Positions 25,982 to 35,490 of a DNA stretch of 64,000 nt are shown in pieces. The notes beneath the pieces were generated by a model. It was given only the letters and a program-made list of their open reading frames with translations. It made no database searches and was not told the origin of the DNA. The stretch is from Lentilactobacillus sunkii DSM 19904 (GTDB taxonomy: Bacteria > Bacillota > Bacilli > Lactobacillales > Lactobacillaceae): positions 1-64,000 of the forward strand of contig NZ_AZEA01000005.1 of assembly GCF_001435575.1 (NCBI RefSeq). The letters run 5' to 3'. The translations under genes were made by a program, and so were the position numbers. Each line of letters starts with the position of its first letter. Position 1 is the first letter of the stretch.

Positions 25982-26224
25982 CTATGATTTGCTCAACCAT
26001 TGAATCTTAAACTGCTGTTCACCATCGATTGAATGAACCGTCTCTTCATCACCATTGACGGGTGCGTGCTGCATCTCAAAGCTTGGGTGCATATGGCTCG
26101 TAAAGTCAAATTCATAGCCAATGCCGGACTTCTGCTTTTCAGCTTTCATCAATCCAAACGTTCCATCAGACAGCTTAACGATTTGTTCCTTCTTTTTTGA
26201 AGGGTCAACATAAATTGTTGTCAT
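25982..26224 (-). CDS. Small hypothetical protein
   Basis: An 80-residue soluble acidic protein. GGAGGTG lies at correct distance before the ATG at 26224. It has no membrane segment or catalytic motif that I recognise. It is monocistronic, with its own terminator. Confidence 0.55.
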   Translation of the reverse strand: MTTIYVDPSKKKEQIVKLSDGTFGLMKAEKQKSGIGYEFDFTSHMHPSFEMQHAPVNGDEETVHSIDGEQQFKIQWLSKS

Positions 26225-26440
26225 AATCTGCACCTCCACTTACATTATAGCAGTGGTCACGTGAGCTGATTCAATTAACATCAATAATTATTTCAAGATT
26301 TCTTGACTTAGAGTGCACTTCAACGTTTATAGTGGTGATATTCCAAATCAGATTTTTGATAACGACGATTGCTGAAACGAGTATACTGAAATTAAGTCTT
26401 TTCAAAAATTCAATTAGATTATAAACACTAAGGAGCCGCA

Positions 26441-27307
26441 ATGAGAAAATATACAAATCAATATTTTGATGGTGAGCGCCCATTGTTCGCCGAAACCAAC
26501 GCGGACATTCAAGGGACCACATTTGGTACCGGCGAATCACCACTTAAAGAAAGTTGTCATATTCATCTAACCGATTCAATTTTTACTTACAAATACCCAT
26601 TATGGTACAGCAAGCACGTCAAAGTCGACCATTCGATACTAGAAACAATGGCCCGTTCCGGCATCTGGTACACCCATGATATTGAAATTAATGACAGCGC
26701 GATCCAGGCACCCAAAATATTCCGGCGTTGTAGTGGGATTACTTTGAACAACGATCATTTTTCCGACGCCAAAGAAACCCTGTGGAATTGTCAGAACATC
26801 AAAATCAACAACGTTCAGGCGAACGGCGATTATTTTGGTATGAATAGCGAAAACATCTACGTCGATCACATGAATCTAATTGGAAATTATGTATTTGACG
26901 GTGCCAAAAACGTTGAAGTTCACAACTCCACTTTCGTTTCCAAGGACGCCTTTTGGAACTGTGAAAATGTCAAAATTTACGATTCAACGATCAACGGCGA
27001 GTATCTCGGATGGAACACCAAGAACATCACGTTTATCAATTGCACAATCGAAAGTGACCAGGGACTTTGCTACATCGATCACCTGATGATGCGCAACTGT
27101 CGCCTGCTGCGGACAGATCTGGCATTTGAATTCTGCTCAAATATTGATGCCGAAATCAATTCAAATATTATGAGTGTCAAAAATCCAATCAGCGGCACCA
27201 TTCACGCCCACTCGGTCGGCAAAATCATCCTTGATCCCACCAAGATTGATCCAAGCAAAACGGCAATCGTTACTGATGACAAGGCCAGCAAAAAGGAGAC
27301 CGCATAA
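26441..27307 (+). CDS. DUF3737 beta-helix-like protein
   Basis: A 288-residue protein made of short repeats of about 20 residues (NCQNIKINN, DGAKNVEVHN, NCENVKIYD, WNTKNITFIN), which predicts a right-handed parallel beta-helix. This matches the DUF3737 family of lactic acid bacteria, function unknown. It has no signal peptide. AAGGAG precedes the ATG. Its stop overlaps the start of the next gene (TAATG), so translation is coupled to the PLP lyase. Confidence 0.85.
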   Translation: MRKYTNQYFDGERPLFAETNADIQGTTFGTGESPLKESCHIHLTDSIFTYKYPLWYSKHVKVDHSILETMARSGIWYTHDIEINDSAIQAPKIFRRCSGITLNNDHFSDAKETLWNCQNIKINNVQANGDYFGMNSENIYVDHMNLIGNYVFDGAKNVEVHNSTFVSKDAFWNCENVKIYDSTINGEYLGWNTKNITFINCTIESDQGLCYIDHLMMRNCRLLRTDLAFEFCSNIDAEINSNIMSVKNPISGTIHAHSVGKIILDPTKIDPSKTAIVTDDKASKKETA

Positions 27308-28470
27308 TGTACGACTTTACTTCAATTATCCCGCGAAGAAACACCGATTCAGTCAAATGGGACGTCAAACCAAATGAGTTGCCAATGTGGGTCGCTGATA
27401 TGGACTTCAAAGTTGCACCGGAAATTTTGGATGCCATGCGTCAAAAAGTCAATTTTGGTATCTTTGGTTATGAAGAACCCCACGATGATTATTTCAACGC
27501 GGTTGCCGATTGGTATACAAATGAACACCACGCCACCCCTAAAAGAGACTGGATGTTTCTGTCGACTGGTGTGGTGCCAACCATTTCGTCATCCGTTCGT
27601 CGAGTCACAAACGTCGGCGATAACATCCTGGTCCAAGCGCCAGTTTATAATATTTTCTACAATTCGATTGTCAATAACGGCCGTCACGTACTGTCCAGTG
27701 ATTTAGTCTACAATGCGGATGCGCATCAATACCATATTGATTTTGATGATTTGGAAGCCAAGTTGGCAGAACCACTAACCACCATGATGATTCTGTGTAA
27801 TCCCCACAATCCAGTTGGAAAAGTATGGACAAGAGACGAACTGATCAAGATTAATCAACTATGCATCAAACATAGTGTGACTCTCTTGTCAGATGAAATT
27901 CATGGTGATCTGGTCTTCAAAGGTCCGGACTACACCCCAATGTTCTCGTTGCCTGACGACCTCATTCAAAACATCATTGTCTGCGTTTCACCCAGTAAAA
28001 CATTCAATGTCGCTGCATTACACGCCGCGACAGTAATCATTCCCAACCCTGCATTGAGAAACAAAGTCAATCGCGGCATCAACACCGATGAACTTGGGGA
28101 GCCCAATCTATTGGCAATTCCGGGAACAATCGCGGCATACACAAAAGCCGGCCGTTGGGTTCATGAGCTCCGAAAACAAATCAAGACTAACTATGATACG
28201 GTTTTAAAATTCTGTGAAACTAACATTCCTGAAGTGACAGTTGTTCCTTCAACCGCCACCTATCTGGTTTGGATCGATGTCAGCCAGCTGACTGATGATT
28301 CTGCAAAGTTGGAATCATTCATTCGAAAAGAAACCGGCTTGTATGTGTCGGCCGGAACAGTTTATGGTGGGAACGGCAATCTGTTCTTAAGAATGAACAT
28401 TGCCAGCCCGGCATCAATGGTTGAAGACGGACTTAACCGTTTGAACAATGGAATTGAAAAATTTAAATAA
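27307..28470 (+). CDS. MalY/PatB-type PLP aminotransferase (cystathionine beta-lyase)
   Basis: A 387-residue fold type I PLP enzyme. Signatures are the N-terminal WVADMDFKVAPEI, NPHNPVGKVW, LLSDEIHGDL (PLP-binding Asp) and SPSKTFNVAAL with the PLP lysine. MalY/PatB members cleave cystathionine or cysteine conjugates to thiol, pyruvate and ammonia. It overlaps the DUF3737 stop by one base. A second PLP sulfur enzyme is at 8307-9437. Confidence 0.9.
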   Translation: MYDFTSIIPRRNTDSVKWDVKPNELPMWVADMDFKVAPEILDAMRQKVNFGIFGYEEPHDDYFNAVADWYTNEHHATPKRDWMFLSTGVVPTISSSVRRVTNVGDNILVQAPVYNIFYNSIVNNGRHVLSSDLVYNADAHQYHIDFDDLEAKLAEPLTTMMILCNPHNPVGKVWTRDELIKINQLCIKHSVTLLSDEIHGDLVFKGPDYTPMFSLPDDLIQNIIVCVSPSKTFNVAALHAATVIIPNPALRNKVNRGINTDELGEPNLLAIPGTIAAYTKAGRWVHELRKQIKTNYDTVLKFCETNIPEVTVVPSTATYLVWIDVSQLTDDSAKLESFIRKETGLYVSAGTVYGGNGNLFLRMNIASPASMVEDGLNRLNNGIEKFK

Positions 28471-28547
28471 AAGAGTGGGACAATAGGCGTTTTGATTCCT
28501 GCCGTTTGTTGCACGTTTTAGATAAGTAATAGTTGGGTATCAAAAAT

Positions 28548-28589
28548 AATAAGGTCGAGACAAAAGTTAATTTTTGTTTCGACCTTATT
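28548..28589. terminator. Bidirectional terminator
   Basis: AATAAGGTCGA-ACAAA pairs with TTTGT-TCGACCTTATT. It lies between convergent genes. Confidence 0.88.
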
Positions 28590-28602
28590 TTTGTTTGACA
28601 AC

Positions 28603-29163
28603 TTACTCTTCAACAATTTTTCCAACGGCAATTGGCAGCGTCGTATGCTGATCATATTTACCAACGGCGCCTTGAATCGTATCCGGCAGCTCCATTGAGT
28701 CCGGAACGCCATGGATATAAATCACCCGTTTTTCAAGGTGTAGATCATCGTCGTTGAATACTTCCTTGAACTTTTTGCTGATCTCTGCCAATGGCACTTC
28801 TTTCTTGTAGTGGAAATGCCCATCTGCATCTGAAGTTGGATAAGTATCAGTTGGAATATCCATCTTCTCGGGTTGGTCATTAAATGGCACCATCGTGGTT
28901 CCGGAAACCGGTTCAGTTTCTGGAAGATCAACGTAGCCGTCATGATTGGTATCCTGGGCAATGGTTGCGGGTTGAGCATCCTTGCCATCTGGGAATCCGT
29001 GGAAGTGCATCCAATGCTGCGTATTTGGTGAAGTGTGATCCATCGTAATCTCAACTGTCAGTGTATCCCCATCAACCGTGAAAGTCGCTTCACCGGTTGG
29101 ATGAGTACCGATTTTGTCCCCGTTCAATGAAGTAATTTCTGCCTTATATTTTTTTGCCATCAT
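28603..29163 (-). CDS. CHRD-like protein with an EF-hand-like loop
   Basis: A 186-residue protein with beta-rich sequence resembling CHRD/superoxide dismutase-like domains (HTSPNTQHWMHFHGFPDGK in the middle). In place of a signal peptide it has a charged start, so it should be cytosolic. At about residues 67-78 DTNHDGYVDLPE matches the calcium-binding EF-hand/dockerin loop spacing (D-x-N-x-D-G-x-x-D-x-x-E). GGGGAG precedes the ATG at 29163. A second ATG at 29160 is equally possible. Function unknown. Confidence 0.6.
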   Translation of the reverse strand: MMAKKYKAEITSLNGDKIGTHPTGEATFTVDGDTLTVEITMDHTSPNTQHWMHFHGFPDGKDAQPATIAQDTNHDGYVDLPETEPVSGTTMVPFNDQPEKMDIPTDTYPTSDADGHFHYKKEVPLAEISKKFKEVFNDDDLHLEKRVIYIHGVPDSMELPDTIQGAVGKYDQHTTLPIAVGKIVEE

Positions 29164-29281
29164 TACCGCTCCCCTTTGAATGAATTCACGATTCAATTTA
29201 AATATAACACCACAAAAACCCTTGGACAAAGGAATGCATATTTACTTTTTTTCTGTGTGTGTAAAGCTGCCAATTTGATCC

Positions 29282-29734
29282 TTAAACATTGTCCTTTGCA
29301 AAAGCCAGCATGTCCTCTGTCTGCTGATTTAACAGCGGCGGAAGCTGATCAAAGTCAAAGTAATCCAGTTCAATGGTTTCATCAGTTTCGGCTGACAACA
29401 AGCCGCCACCTACTTTTTTGACCAGGAATAGCTGAGTTACATTTTGGACCTTGTCACCGTTTGGATATGTAAAAATACCTTCGTCAAACAATTTGAGCGG
29501 TCTGACAATTTCAACATCCACCCCACTGTCTTCTTTATATTCCCTGACACACGTTTGGGCAAAGGTTTCACCAAACTCCATATACCCACCAGGCAGACTC
29601 CAGTTATGGGTATCCGTCCTTAAGTTCAGTAGAACCTGTTTCTTGTCATTCAGTAAAATGCCACCAGCCGTATTCAAGATCAACGGCATGTGACCCACTA
29701 ATTTTCTAATGTCACCAATGTATCCAGTTGCCAT
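29282..29734 (-). CDS. Nudix hydrolase
   Basis: A 150-residue pyrophosphatase-type protein. The nudix box reads GGYMEFGETFAQTCVREYKE followed by DSGV, which fits GX5EX7REUXEEXGU with Asp in place of one Glu. Members hydrolyse nucleoside diphosphate derivatives (NTPs, NDP-sugars, ADP-ribose), and no substrate can be chosen here. It is monocistronic. Confidence 0.88.
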   Translation of the reverse strand: MATGYIGDIRKLVGHMPLILNTAGGILLNDKKQVLLNLRTDTHNWSLPGGYMEFGETFAQTCVREYKEDSGVDVEIVRPLKLFDEGIFTYPNGDKVQNVTQLFLVKKVGGGLLSAETDETIELDYFDFDQLPPLLNQQTEDMLAFAKDNV

Positions 29735-30082
29735 TCAATCACCACTTTCAAGAAAATTTATCGTTTCCTGTTGTTATAATCTTACAAAAAAGTACCTAAA
29801 TCAAGAGAACATCATGATTCCTAATGAAAAAATCAGCGGTGTACTAGTATACCAGTGATAATTTCCGATAAATGCTGCTGGTTTCCTTAAGATAACGTTT
29901 CCAATTAAAATAATTTAAAATATCCAGTATTGTCAACGTTTTCATAGACGTTTTCACTTGTATTATTTTCAAAAGTGTTTAGAATGAAAATTGAAGTAAG
30001 GGGAATAATTAAGTAACTAATATGTCAGTTTACTGATTCCTTACGAATATTTGCTGCTTATGAAATGAAAGGAAGATTTAAA
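29735..30082. promoter_or_regulatory. Intergenic region with cre boxes before a small paralogue gene
   Basis: At 29931-29944 TGTCAACGTTTTCA matches TGWNANCGNTNWCA perfectly. A degenerate second copy follows at about 29945-29956. A near-palindrome with GGTGTACTAGTATACC (29838-29853) resembles GntR-type operators. The downstream gene is a member of the five-copy family found in the uronate locus. Confidence 0.7.
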
Positions 30083-30433
30083 ATGACAAACACAACTTGG
30101 AAAGAATCACTACAATCAGAAAAAGCATTTAACGATTTCATCATTGATTACTTTAAGGATCACAAGCAATTAACCGGAAATTACGAGACAACTTCATATT
30201 ACGAGTATTATACCGTTACGTTGAACAGCAAAAAGGGCCTGATTATTACCCTGATCAGTTCAGTTAACCCTGCTGTTAACTCAGATGGCCCAACCATCCC
30301 ATTCAAGGACGTTGAGACCATCAGCGTTGAAGAATTCCGTCAACTCATTCTCCACAAGAAGTTTGCCGACATGCACACTTCATTGGCAGATGTCTTCCAG
30401 ACCGTTGCCGGTGTCCCTGATTCAACTAAGTAA
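30083..30433 (+). CDS. Unrecognised small protein, five-copy family (member 1)
   Basis: A 116-residue soluble protein, no signal peptide or membrane segment. Conserved across the five family members: a Trp near residue 6, FxDFI, a YF..H..LTG..Y block, SYYEYY followed by TV.L, an ITL strand, an E..S.E.FR.L(I/V)L(H/N)KKF segment and SLADVF near the C-terminus. AAAGGAAG precedes the ATG at 30083. It is the only member not beside a transporter or hydrolase in the uronate locus, but it has a perfect cre box. It diverges from the nudix gene. Confidence 0.6.
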   Translation: MTNTTWKESLQSEKAFNDFIIDYFKDHKQLTGNYETTSYYEYYTVTLNSKKGLIITLISSVNPAVNSDGPTIPFKDVETISVEEFRQLILHKKFADMHTSLADVFQTVAGVPDSTK

Positions 30434-30469
30434 TTTCAAATTATAACCAACTTAACTCAACAAAAAATG

Positions 30470-30512
30470 TGCGGTTATCCAAGTCTTGGACTTGTGATAG
30501 CCGCATATTTTT
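30470..30512 (+). terminator. Terminator of small family member 1
   Basis: TGCGG-TATC pairs with GATA-CCGCA, with an inner CAAGTC/GACTTG stem and a TATTTTTTA tail. Confidence 0.8.
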
Positions 30513-30534
30513 TATTTTCTATTTTCTAATTCTA

Positions 30535-31992
30535 TCAATGAATAATCTTCCTGTTCGGATCCAAAACATTAATCACCAGCACGACCACAAGCATCGTGAC
30601 CACCCCGACAAACACCATATGAAGTGCTGTGAGGACGATCGGATCGATCAGTGAACGATTGACCACAACTGCGGTACCCTTCGAACTGATGACATTATTG
30701 ACCTGTGAGAAGGTAATGCCACCATGGAGCTGCAGGCGCACGACCAGGTTCAGAATCGCCCCATAGACACCTGCCATGACGGTCTGACCAAGAGAGCGGC
30801 CCAACGTCAATACAGAAGTCGCTGAACCCACCATCTCGTTGGGGACTAAATGCTGGCTGAGCACAGTATTCATGCTGACAACAACCCCCATACCGATTCC
30901 ATTGACCATCGCAATCACATAAAAGGCCCAAACAGGAAATGACAGACCAGCAAAAATAAGGGATACATAACTGATCAGCATCACACTGATCAAAGCCACT
31001 GCAATCTGCTTTGGCACAAAGTGGGCAATCAATTTCCCAACGAAAAAGGATGCTGCCAGCCACATAATCGAACTTGATGTGACCACCAATCCGGCGACGG
31101 TTGCCGAAACCCGGTACAACGACTGCAGCCAAATCGGGAAGTACATCTGATAGCCAATCAAGACACCGCTCAAAATAGTGGCGGTCACAATTTGAATCGT
31201 AAAAGTTTTCGACTTAAACATGGTCGGAGAAATTAACGGATCGGTAAATCGTTTTTCTTGGTGGACCAGCAAAATAACCGAAATGAGTGTAATCACCAGC
31301 AATCCGGCTGCCAGGACCGGTATCGTGTCCAGCGCTTGGATGCCTAACAACAAGGTAACCAAAGAAACCGCCAGCCACAGAATTCCAAACCAATCGATCG
31401 TCAGGTTGCTGCTCAATTCAACATTTTCGTGATAACCCAGCCAAACCAACAATGCAACGATGATCCCAAGCGGCACGTTAACAAAAAATACCCAGTGCCA
31501 GGAAAGATGGTCTACGAGAAAACCGCCGATTAACGGCCCCACCAGAGCTGATAAGCCCCACGCTGTATTATTGAGTGCAAGCACATTTGCCCGTTCTTTA
31601 AAGCTGAAAATATCGGCAATAATGGTAAACGTGAGCGGCATCACGGCACCGGCACCAATTCCCTGAATTGCCCGGGCAATGATTAGGAATAAAATTGAAG
31701 GCGATAGACCGCTTAATAGAGAACCGATCGTAAATACAATCACGCCCCACTGAAAAACGTTTCGGCGCCCCATCGTATCAGCCATCTTGCCATAAATCGG
31801 TGTGGTAATTGCGGTTGTCAGCAGATAAGCACTCATGATCCAGCTTTGATATGCCAACCCGTGCAGCTCACTGATAATTGACGGCAACGCCGTTGTTACA
31901 ATAGTCACTTCAACAGAAGTCATGAAAGTCGCAATAAAAACAGCGGTCATGATTACCCACCGTTGATGTTGAACTAATTTTGAATGATTCAT
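30535..31992 (-). CDS. MFS drug transporter, DHA2 (14-span) family
   Basis: A 485-residue integral membrane protein with about 14 hydrophobic segments. The N-terminal FMTSVEVTIVTTALPSI and the VGPLIGGFLVDHLSWHW and RAIQGIGAGAVMPL motifs are those of EmrB/LmrB-type drug:H+ antiporters. The substrate is not predictable. The gene is convergent with small family member 1 and divergent from the acetyltransferase gene. Confidence 0.9.
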   Translation of the reverse strand: MNHSKLVQHQRWVIMTAVFIATFMTSVEVTIVTTALPSIISELHGLAYQSWIMSAYLLTTAITTPIYGKMADTMGRRNVFQWGVIVFTIGSLLSGLSPSILFLIIARAIQGIGAGAVMPLTFTIIADIFSFKERANVLALNNTAWGLSALVGPLIGGFLVDHLSWHWVFFVNVPLGIIVALLVWLGYHENVELSSNLTIDWFGILWLAVSLVTLLLGIQALDTIPVLAAGLLVITLISVILLVHQEKRFTDPLISPTMFKSKTFTIQIVTATILSGVLIGYQMYFPIWLQSLYRVSATVAGLVVTSSSIMWLAASFFVGKLIAHFVPKQIAVALISVMLISYVSLIFAGLSFPVWAFYVIAMVNGIGMGVVVSMNTVLSQHLVPNEMVGSATSVLTLGRSLGQTVMAGVYGAILNLVVRLQLHGGITFSQVNNVISSKGTAVVVNRSLIDPIVLTALHMVFVGVVTMLVVVLVINVLDPNRKIIH

Positions 31993-32083
31993 TTTTTCAG
32001 ATCTCCTATCGTGCTATGATAAGAATTATTTATTAATTCAAATGCGCACAATAAGATGATACCACATGCCCAGGAGGACAAAA

Positions 32084-32578
32084 TTGGAATTACACTTTGA
32101 ATCCGCTCAGATGGATGAACTCCAACAAATTATGTTAATCGAACACGCCGGATTTTCTGAAGAGGAAGCCGCAACTCGAACCGCAATGCGAGATAGAATC
32201 AAGCTTTATCCAGAAACTTTTGTGGTTGCCAAAGTTCCCACCGGACAACTTGTTGGCTACGTTGTCGGTCCTGCGTTCGATCAACGATATTTAACTGATG
32301 ACTTATATGCTCAGTCCCATCCCAATCATCCAGAAGATCCCTATCAAACCGTTTTGAGTCTGGCCGTTGATCCTGACTTCCAACATCATGGGATTGCCAG
32401 TCAATTACTGACCAAGTTCGCAAAGGTCGCAAAAGCCCAGGGACGGTCTGCCGTTACCCTCACCTGCTTGGAAACCCTTGTCTCATTTTACGAAAACAAC
32501 GGCTACAAGAATGAAGGCGTTTCTGCGTCCAGTCACGCAGACGAAACCTGGTACAACATGGTATTGCCACTGACATAA
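32084..32578 (+). CDS. GNAT-family N-acetyltransferase
   Basis: A 164-residue acetyltransferase with the acetyl-CoA-binding motif A segment LSLAVDPDFQHHGIASQLL (about residues 89-107) and C-terminal FYENNGYKNEG. A TTG at 32084 has AGGAGG (32072-32077) at 6 bases. An ATG at 32066 would place that same ribosome site inside the gene, so I prefer the TTG. Substrate unknown. Confidence 0.82.
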   Translation: MELHFESAQMDELQQIMLIEHAGFSEEEAATRTAMRDRIKLYPETFVVAKVPTGQLVGYVVGPAFDQRYLTDDLYAQSHPNHPEDPYQTVLSLAVDPDFQHHGIASQLLTKFAKVAKAQGRSAVTLTCLETLVSFYENNGYKNEGVSASSHADETWYNMVLPLT

Positions 32579-32692
32579 TTCGTAAGGGTTCATTAAGAGC
32601 ATCAATTTTTAAGCAAGATTGCTTGAACCATGAATAATGGAATGATATTATTCAGGCGAAATGTATTTTATGCCATTTTTATGGGGGTCATT

Positions 32693-33523
32693 ATGAAAAA
32701 AAGAAGTTTCATTCTCGTTGCAGTGGCAAGCATTGCCTTTGCACTATCAGTTCCAATTACATTGGATACACCAACAACTTCGGTTACTTATGCAAAATCG
32801 ACTAAACGCATCGCTGGAAAAACGGTTGCCAAAGCGATTAAAAGCACGCCTGATTTGAATCCAACTTCAAGTGTCCGCAAATACCCAGCATATATTTACG
32901 ATAAATACTGGAAAGTCTTCGACCGTTGGTACAATGTTCAGCCAATGAGTGAACCCGGCACATTCAACTCAAAACACACCGCCAAAGTATACGTTGCCAA
33001 TAAAGCATTAAAATCCTATACCTATACTGCAATGCAGAATTGGAACAAGGCCCTCAAAGTTAAAGCATTCAAGCTGGGGACCAAATCCAACCACACAATC
33101 ACCGTTGGATTTAAGAATGCCGGCACCGGCGAAGGCAGCTGGGATGGCTACTATATCACCAGCAAGCTTTTCATCAACTATAATTTTTTTGACAATGCAA
33201 ATTACATGCCGGCAGCTTATAAAGCCATCACAGGTAAAGCCATGCCGTCCGCGGATAAACCAAACAGTGCCGAATATCAATCGATTTATGATACGTACTG
33301 GAAATCCGTGGTCACGCATGAACTGGGTCACAGCTTGGGGCTTGATCATACACCGTACTCCAACGACATTATGGAGGCTGATTCCGGTACCAGGAGCGGT
33401 GACGCCAAGTATACCTGGAACAGTACAAAAGTTGTGAATGACGATTATGCAATCTTTGAAGACAAGCTATCCTCACGGGATATTAACCGTGCCAAGCTCA
33501 CGAAAGTTTTGGGATATTGGTAG
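32693..33523 (+). CDS. Secreted matrixin-like zinc protease
   Basis: A 276-residue protein with an N-terminal signal peptide (about residues 1-34, ending near VTYAKS). The zinc-binding site is HELGHSLGLDH at residues 209-219, the HExxHxxGxxH metzincin form, with a possible Met-turn IM at 226-227. Residues 35-200 form an N-terminal region with no motif I can name. GGGGG precedes the ATG at 32693. It is probably an extracellular peptidase acting on proteins or on the cell envelope. A long hairpin repeat follows directly. Confidence 0.7.
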   Translation: MKKRSFILVAVASIAFALSVPITLDTPTTSVTYAKSTKRIAGKTVAKAIKSTPDLNPTSSVRKYPAYIYDKYWKVFDRWYNVQPMSEPGTFNSKHTAKVYVANKALKSYTYTAMQNWNKALKVKAFKLGTKSNHTITVGFKNAGTGEGSWDGYYITSKLFINYNFFDNANYMPAAYKAITGKAMPSADKPNSAEYQSIYDTYWKSVVTHELGHSLGLDHTPYSNDIMEADSGTRSGDAKYTWNSTKVVNDDYAIFEDKLSSRDINRAKLTKVLGYW

Positions 33524-33529
33524 AAAACA

Positions 33530-33650
33530 GAGTGTGGGAGCCGGCGATTTGACCCCTGAATTTAAGGAAATAACGCGATTATTCCGGGTCCTGGAATGGT
33601 CGCGTTATTTCCTTAAATTACTGGGGTCAGCCGGCTCCCACACGTTTCAA
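33530..33650. repeat. Long hairpin repeat (copy C)
   Basis: It begins about 7 bases after the stop codon. The arms nest: GTGTGGGAGCCGGC (33532-33545) with 33630-33643, TGACCCC with TGGGGTCA and 19-base perfect arms (33560-33578 with 33600-33618). The central part is a short loop containing GGTCCTGGAATGG. The arm pattern is shared with copy D at 62.2 kb, including ATTTAAGG and TGACCCC. Confidence 0.88.
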
Positions 33651-33675
33651 CTAGATATAAGCAATGAATTAAAAT

Positions 33676-33712
33676 GAGGCCCGAACAAAAGCAAAACTTT
33701 TGTTCAGGCCTC
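33676..33712 (-). terminator. Terminator of the CPBP protease gene
   Basis: GAGGCC-GAACAAAA pairs with TTTTGTTC-GGCCTC. It lies six bases from the CPBP stop. Confidence 0.85.
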
Positions 33713-33717
33713 TTCGT

Positions 33718-34506
33718 TTAATCATTTTTAATTAAAGAATCTTGATGATTATAACTACCATCAAACGCAACCAGGAAAATCACGGTCACAACCAGCAGCG
33801 TTCCCCAAACCGCCAAAAAGACGGGCCAAGAAGCAATCGTGCTGACCGTATGGGTAACCGAAATTCCCGGCTGCCAATCAATTAACCAGTGGATTAACAC
33901 CACCCAAGTCAACGTATTGGTAGTCAACCGAATCGACGCAAAGATTGCCCCAATCACGAAAGCATAGGTTGCCTGCTGCAACGTCTGCGCGATCCCTTGG
34001 CCGGAAATTAAATTCATGAAATGAAACAGCCCGAAGAAAATTCCGGTAGCTAATGCCGCTCCGGTAAACTTATATTTAGTCTTTTCAAAAACTGAAAGAA
34101 ACGCCGAGAATAACAAGCCACGGCATAAAAACTCTTCAAAGATTCCGGCGGATAACGCCATCATCGTATCGGCAGCCAGTGTCTTGACGTGCATCATCAT
34201 GGCAGAATGGCCAAGAATACTGATTAACAGAAATAAACCACCTAGACAGATGCCAAAAATAAATCCCCAGATTTTGGTAAAGGTTCCCAATTTAATCTTC
34301 TTTCCGAAAATCTTCATCGTGCCTAATATATAATACACAATTCCGGCAACAACCACGGCAAATACCAACCGTACACCGCCACGCATGAGAGGGCCAGTCC
34401 CTTTCACAGAGAAGTCGACTCCCATCAATAGGACAAGGAAGAGTGCTGCCAACAGAAATTCTTTTGCCCATGACATCTTGTTCTTAATCATTAATTTGAG
34501 CCCCAT
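33718..34506 (-). CDS. CPBP-family intramembrane metalloprotease (Abi/CAAX-like)
   Basis: A 262-residue membrane protein with about eight hydrophobic spans. Catalytic signatures of the family are EEFLCRG (EExxxR), FGLFHFMN and a C-terminal IHWLID. Such proteins are linked to bacteriocin self-immunity or membrane-protein processing. No bacteriocin gene is visible beside it. It lies on the same strand as the esterase and GPH transporter, perhaps in one unit. Confidence 0.85.
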   Translation of the reverse strand: MGLKLMIKNKMSWAKEFLLAALFLVLLMGVDFSVKGTGPLMRGGVRLVFAVVVAGIVYYILGTMKIFGKKIKLGTFTKIWGFIFGICLGGLFLLISILGHSAMMMHVKTLAADTMMALSAGIFEEFLCRGLLFSAFLSVFEKTKYKFTGAALATGIFFGLFHFMNLISGQGIAQTLQQATYAFVIGAIFASIRLTTNTLTWVVLIHWLIDWQPGISVTHTVSTIASWPVFLAVWGTLLVVTVIFLVAFDGSYNHQDSLIKND

Positions 34507-34557
34507 TTCTATGTATGAAAATGGCCGGAAGTTATCCGACCACTTAATTTTACTCCA

Positions 34558-35352
34558 TTATAATGTTTGGTCAAAGAAGCCAACAATGTCATCCCACACG
34601 TCATCCAGGTACCCTTTGGCATGCCTACTTCCTGTCAGCATTCTGGTTCTGTAAGGAATCTGGTGTTCAGTCAGGGCTTTAGCGATATCAAGCACACCAC
34701 TCGTCGGAACAAATTCATTCAGTGAATTTGCCAAATACATCTGACCGGTCTCATCAGTCACCCGATGAACCGGTGTGGCTTCTTTGTACTGATCGGTCCT
34801 TCCGTCAAAATAGTTGGTCACAAACCATTTATAGAACGGATCGTTGGCCCCCGTTTGATTGATGTTGGAACTGGCAGTTGAATTAAACCCACTGGTGTCA
34901 CCTTCTGCAGCAACCACATCTTCATGATCCCCCAACCACTTGTCAATATCCAAAATACCAGAAAGCGATACGATTGGAATGCCATATTTGATGGCCAGTT
35001 CAACGGTCATGTTACCGCCGGCAGAGGAGCCGAAAGCCCCAATATGATCGTGGTTAAACGGCAGGTCTGATTTCTTCAGCCAGTCATACAAATGATCCAT
35101 GTCTTCCAACGGAGCTGGATAAAAGGCTTTAGGGGTAATCCGATATTCAGGAGTCACAACCAGATAACCAGCTTCAACGAAACGGATTGATGCATCGGCA
35201 TCCTTGGATTTATTACCGCGGAACCAGCCGCCACCATGGATATCAATGATGGCACCCTTGCTCTGAGCTTTTTCACCATCGTAATAAATATCAGCTAATT
35301 GATGATTGATGGAATCGTATTCAACGTCTTTTTTAATCACTAAGTTAGTCAT
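34558..35352 (-). CDS. Alpha/beta-hydrolase, carboxylesterase-like
   Basis: A 264-residue esterase. It has the oxyanion motif HGGGW (about residues 37-41), the nucleophile elbow GSSAGG and Asp/His partners (LTGSRHAKGY near the C-terminus). It probably cleaves short-chain acyl or acetyl esters, possibly from polysaccharide substituents in this locus. GAGGAGG precedes the ATG at 35352. The start is 139 bases downstream of the GPH transporter stop. Confidence 0.82.
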   Translation of the reverse strand: MTNLVIKKDVEYDSINHQLADIYYDGEKAQSKGAIIDIHGGGWFRGNKSKDADASIRFVEAGYLVVTPEYRITPKAFYPAPLEDMDHLYDWLKKSDLPFNHDHIGAFGSSAGGNMTVELAIKYGIPIVSLSGILDIDKWLGDHEDVVAAEGDTSGFNSTASSNINQTGANDPFYKWFVTNYFDGRTDQYKEATPVHRVTDETGQMYLANSLNEFVPTSGVLDIAKALTEHQIPYRTRMLTGSRHAKGYLDDVWDDIVGFFDQTL

Positions 35353-35490
35353 GTAAATCCTCCTCAAAATAAATGACTTTTCGATTTCAGGAAAAGTATC
35401 TACCCAGAGGATATGAAGGTCAATCAAATCGACTTTAACAAACAATTGATGCTTTAATAATTATCATTCGTATTGTCAACAGGGTTTGAA

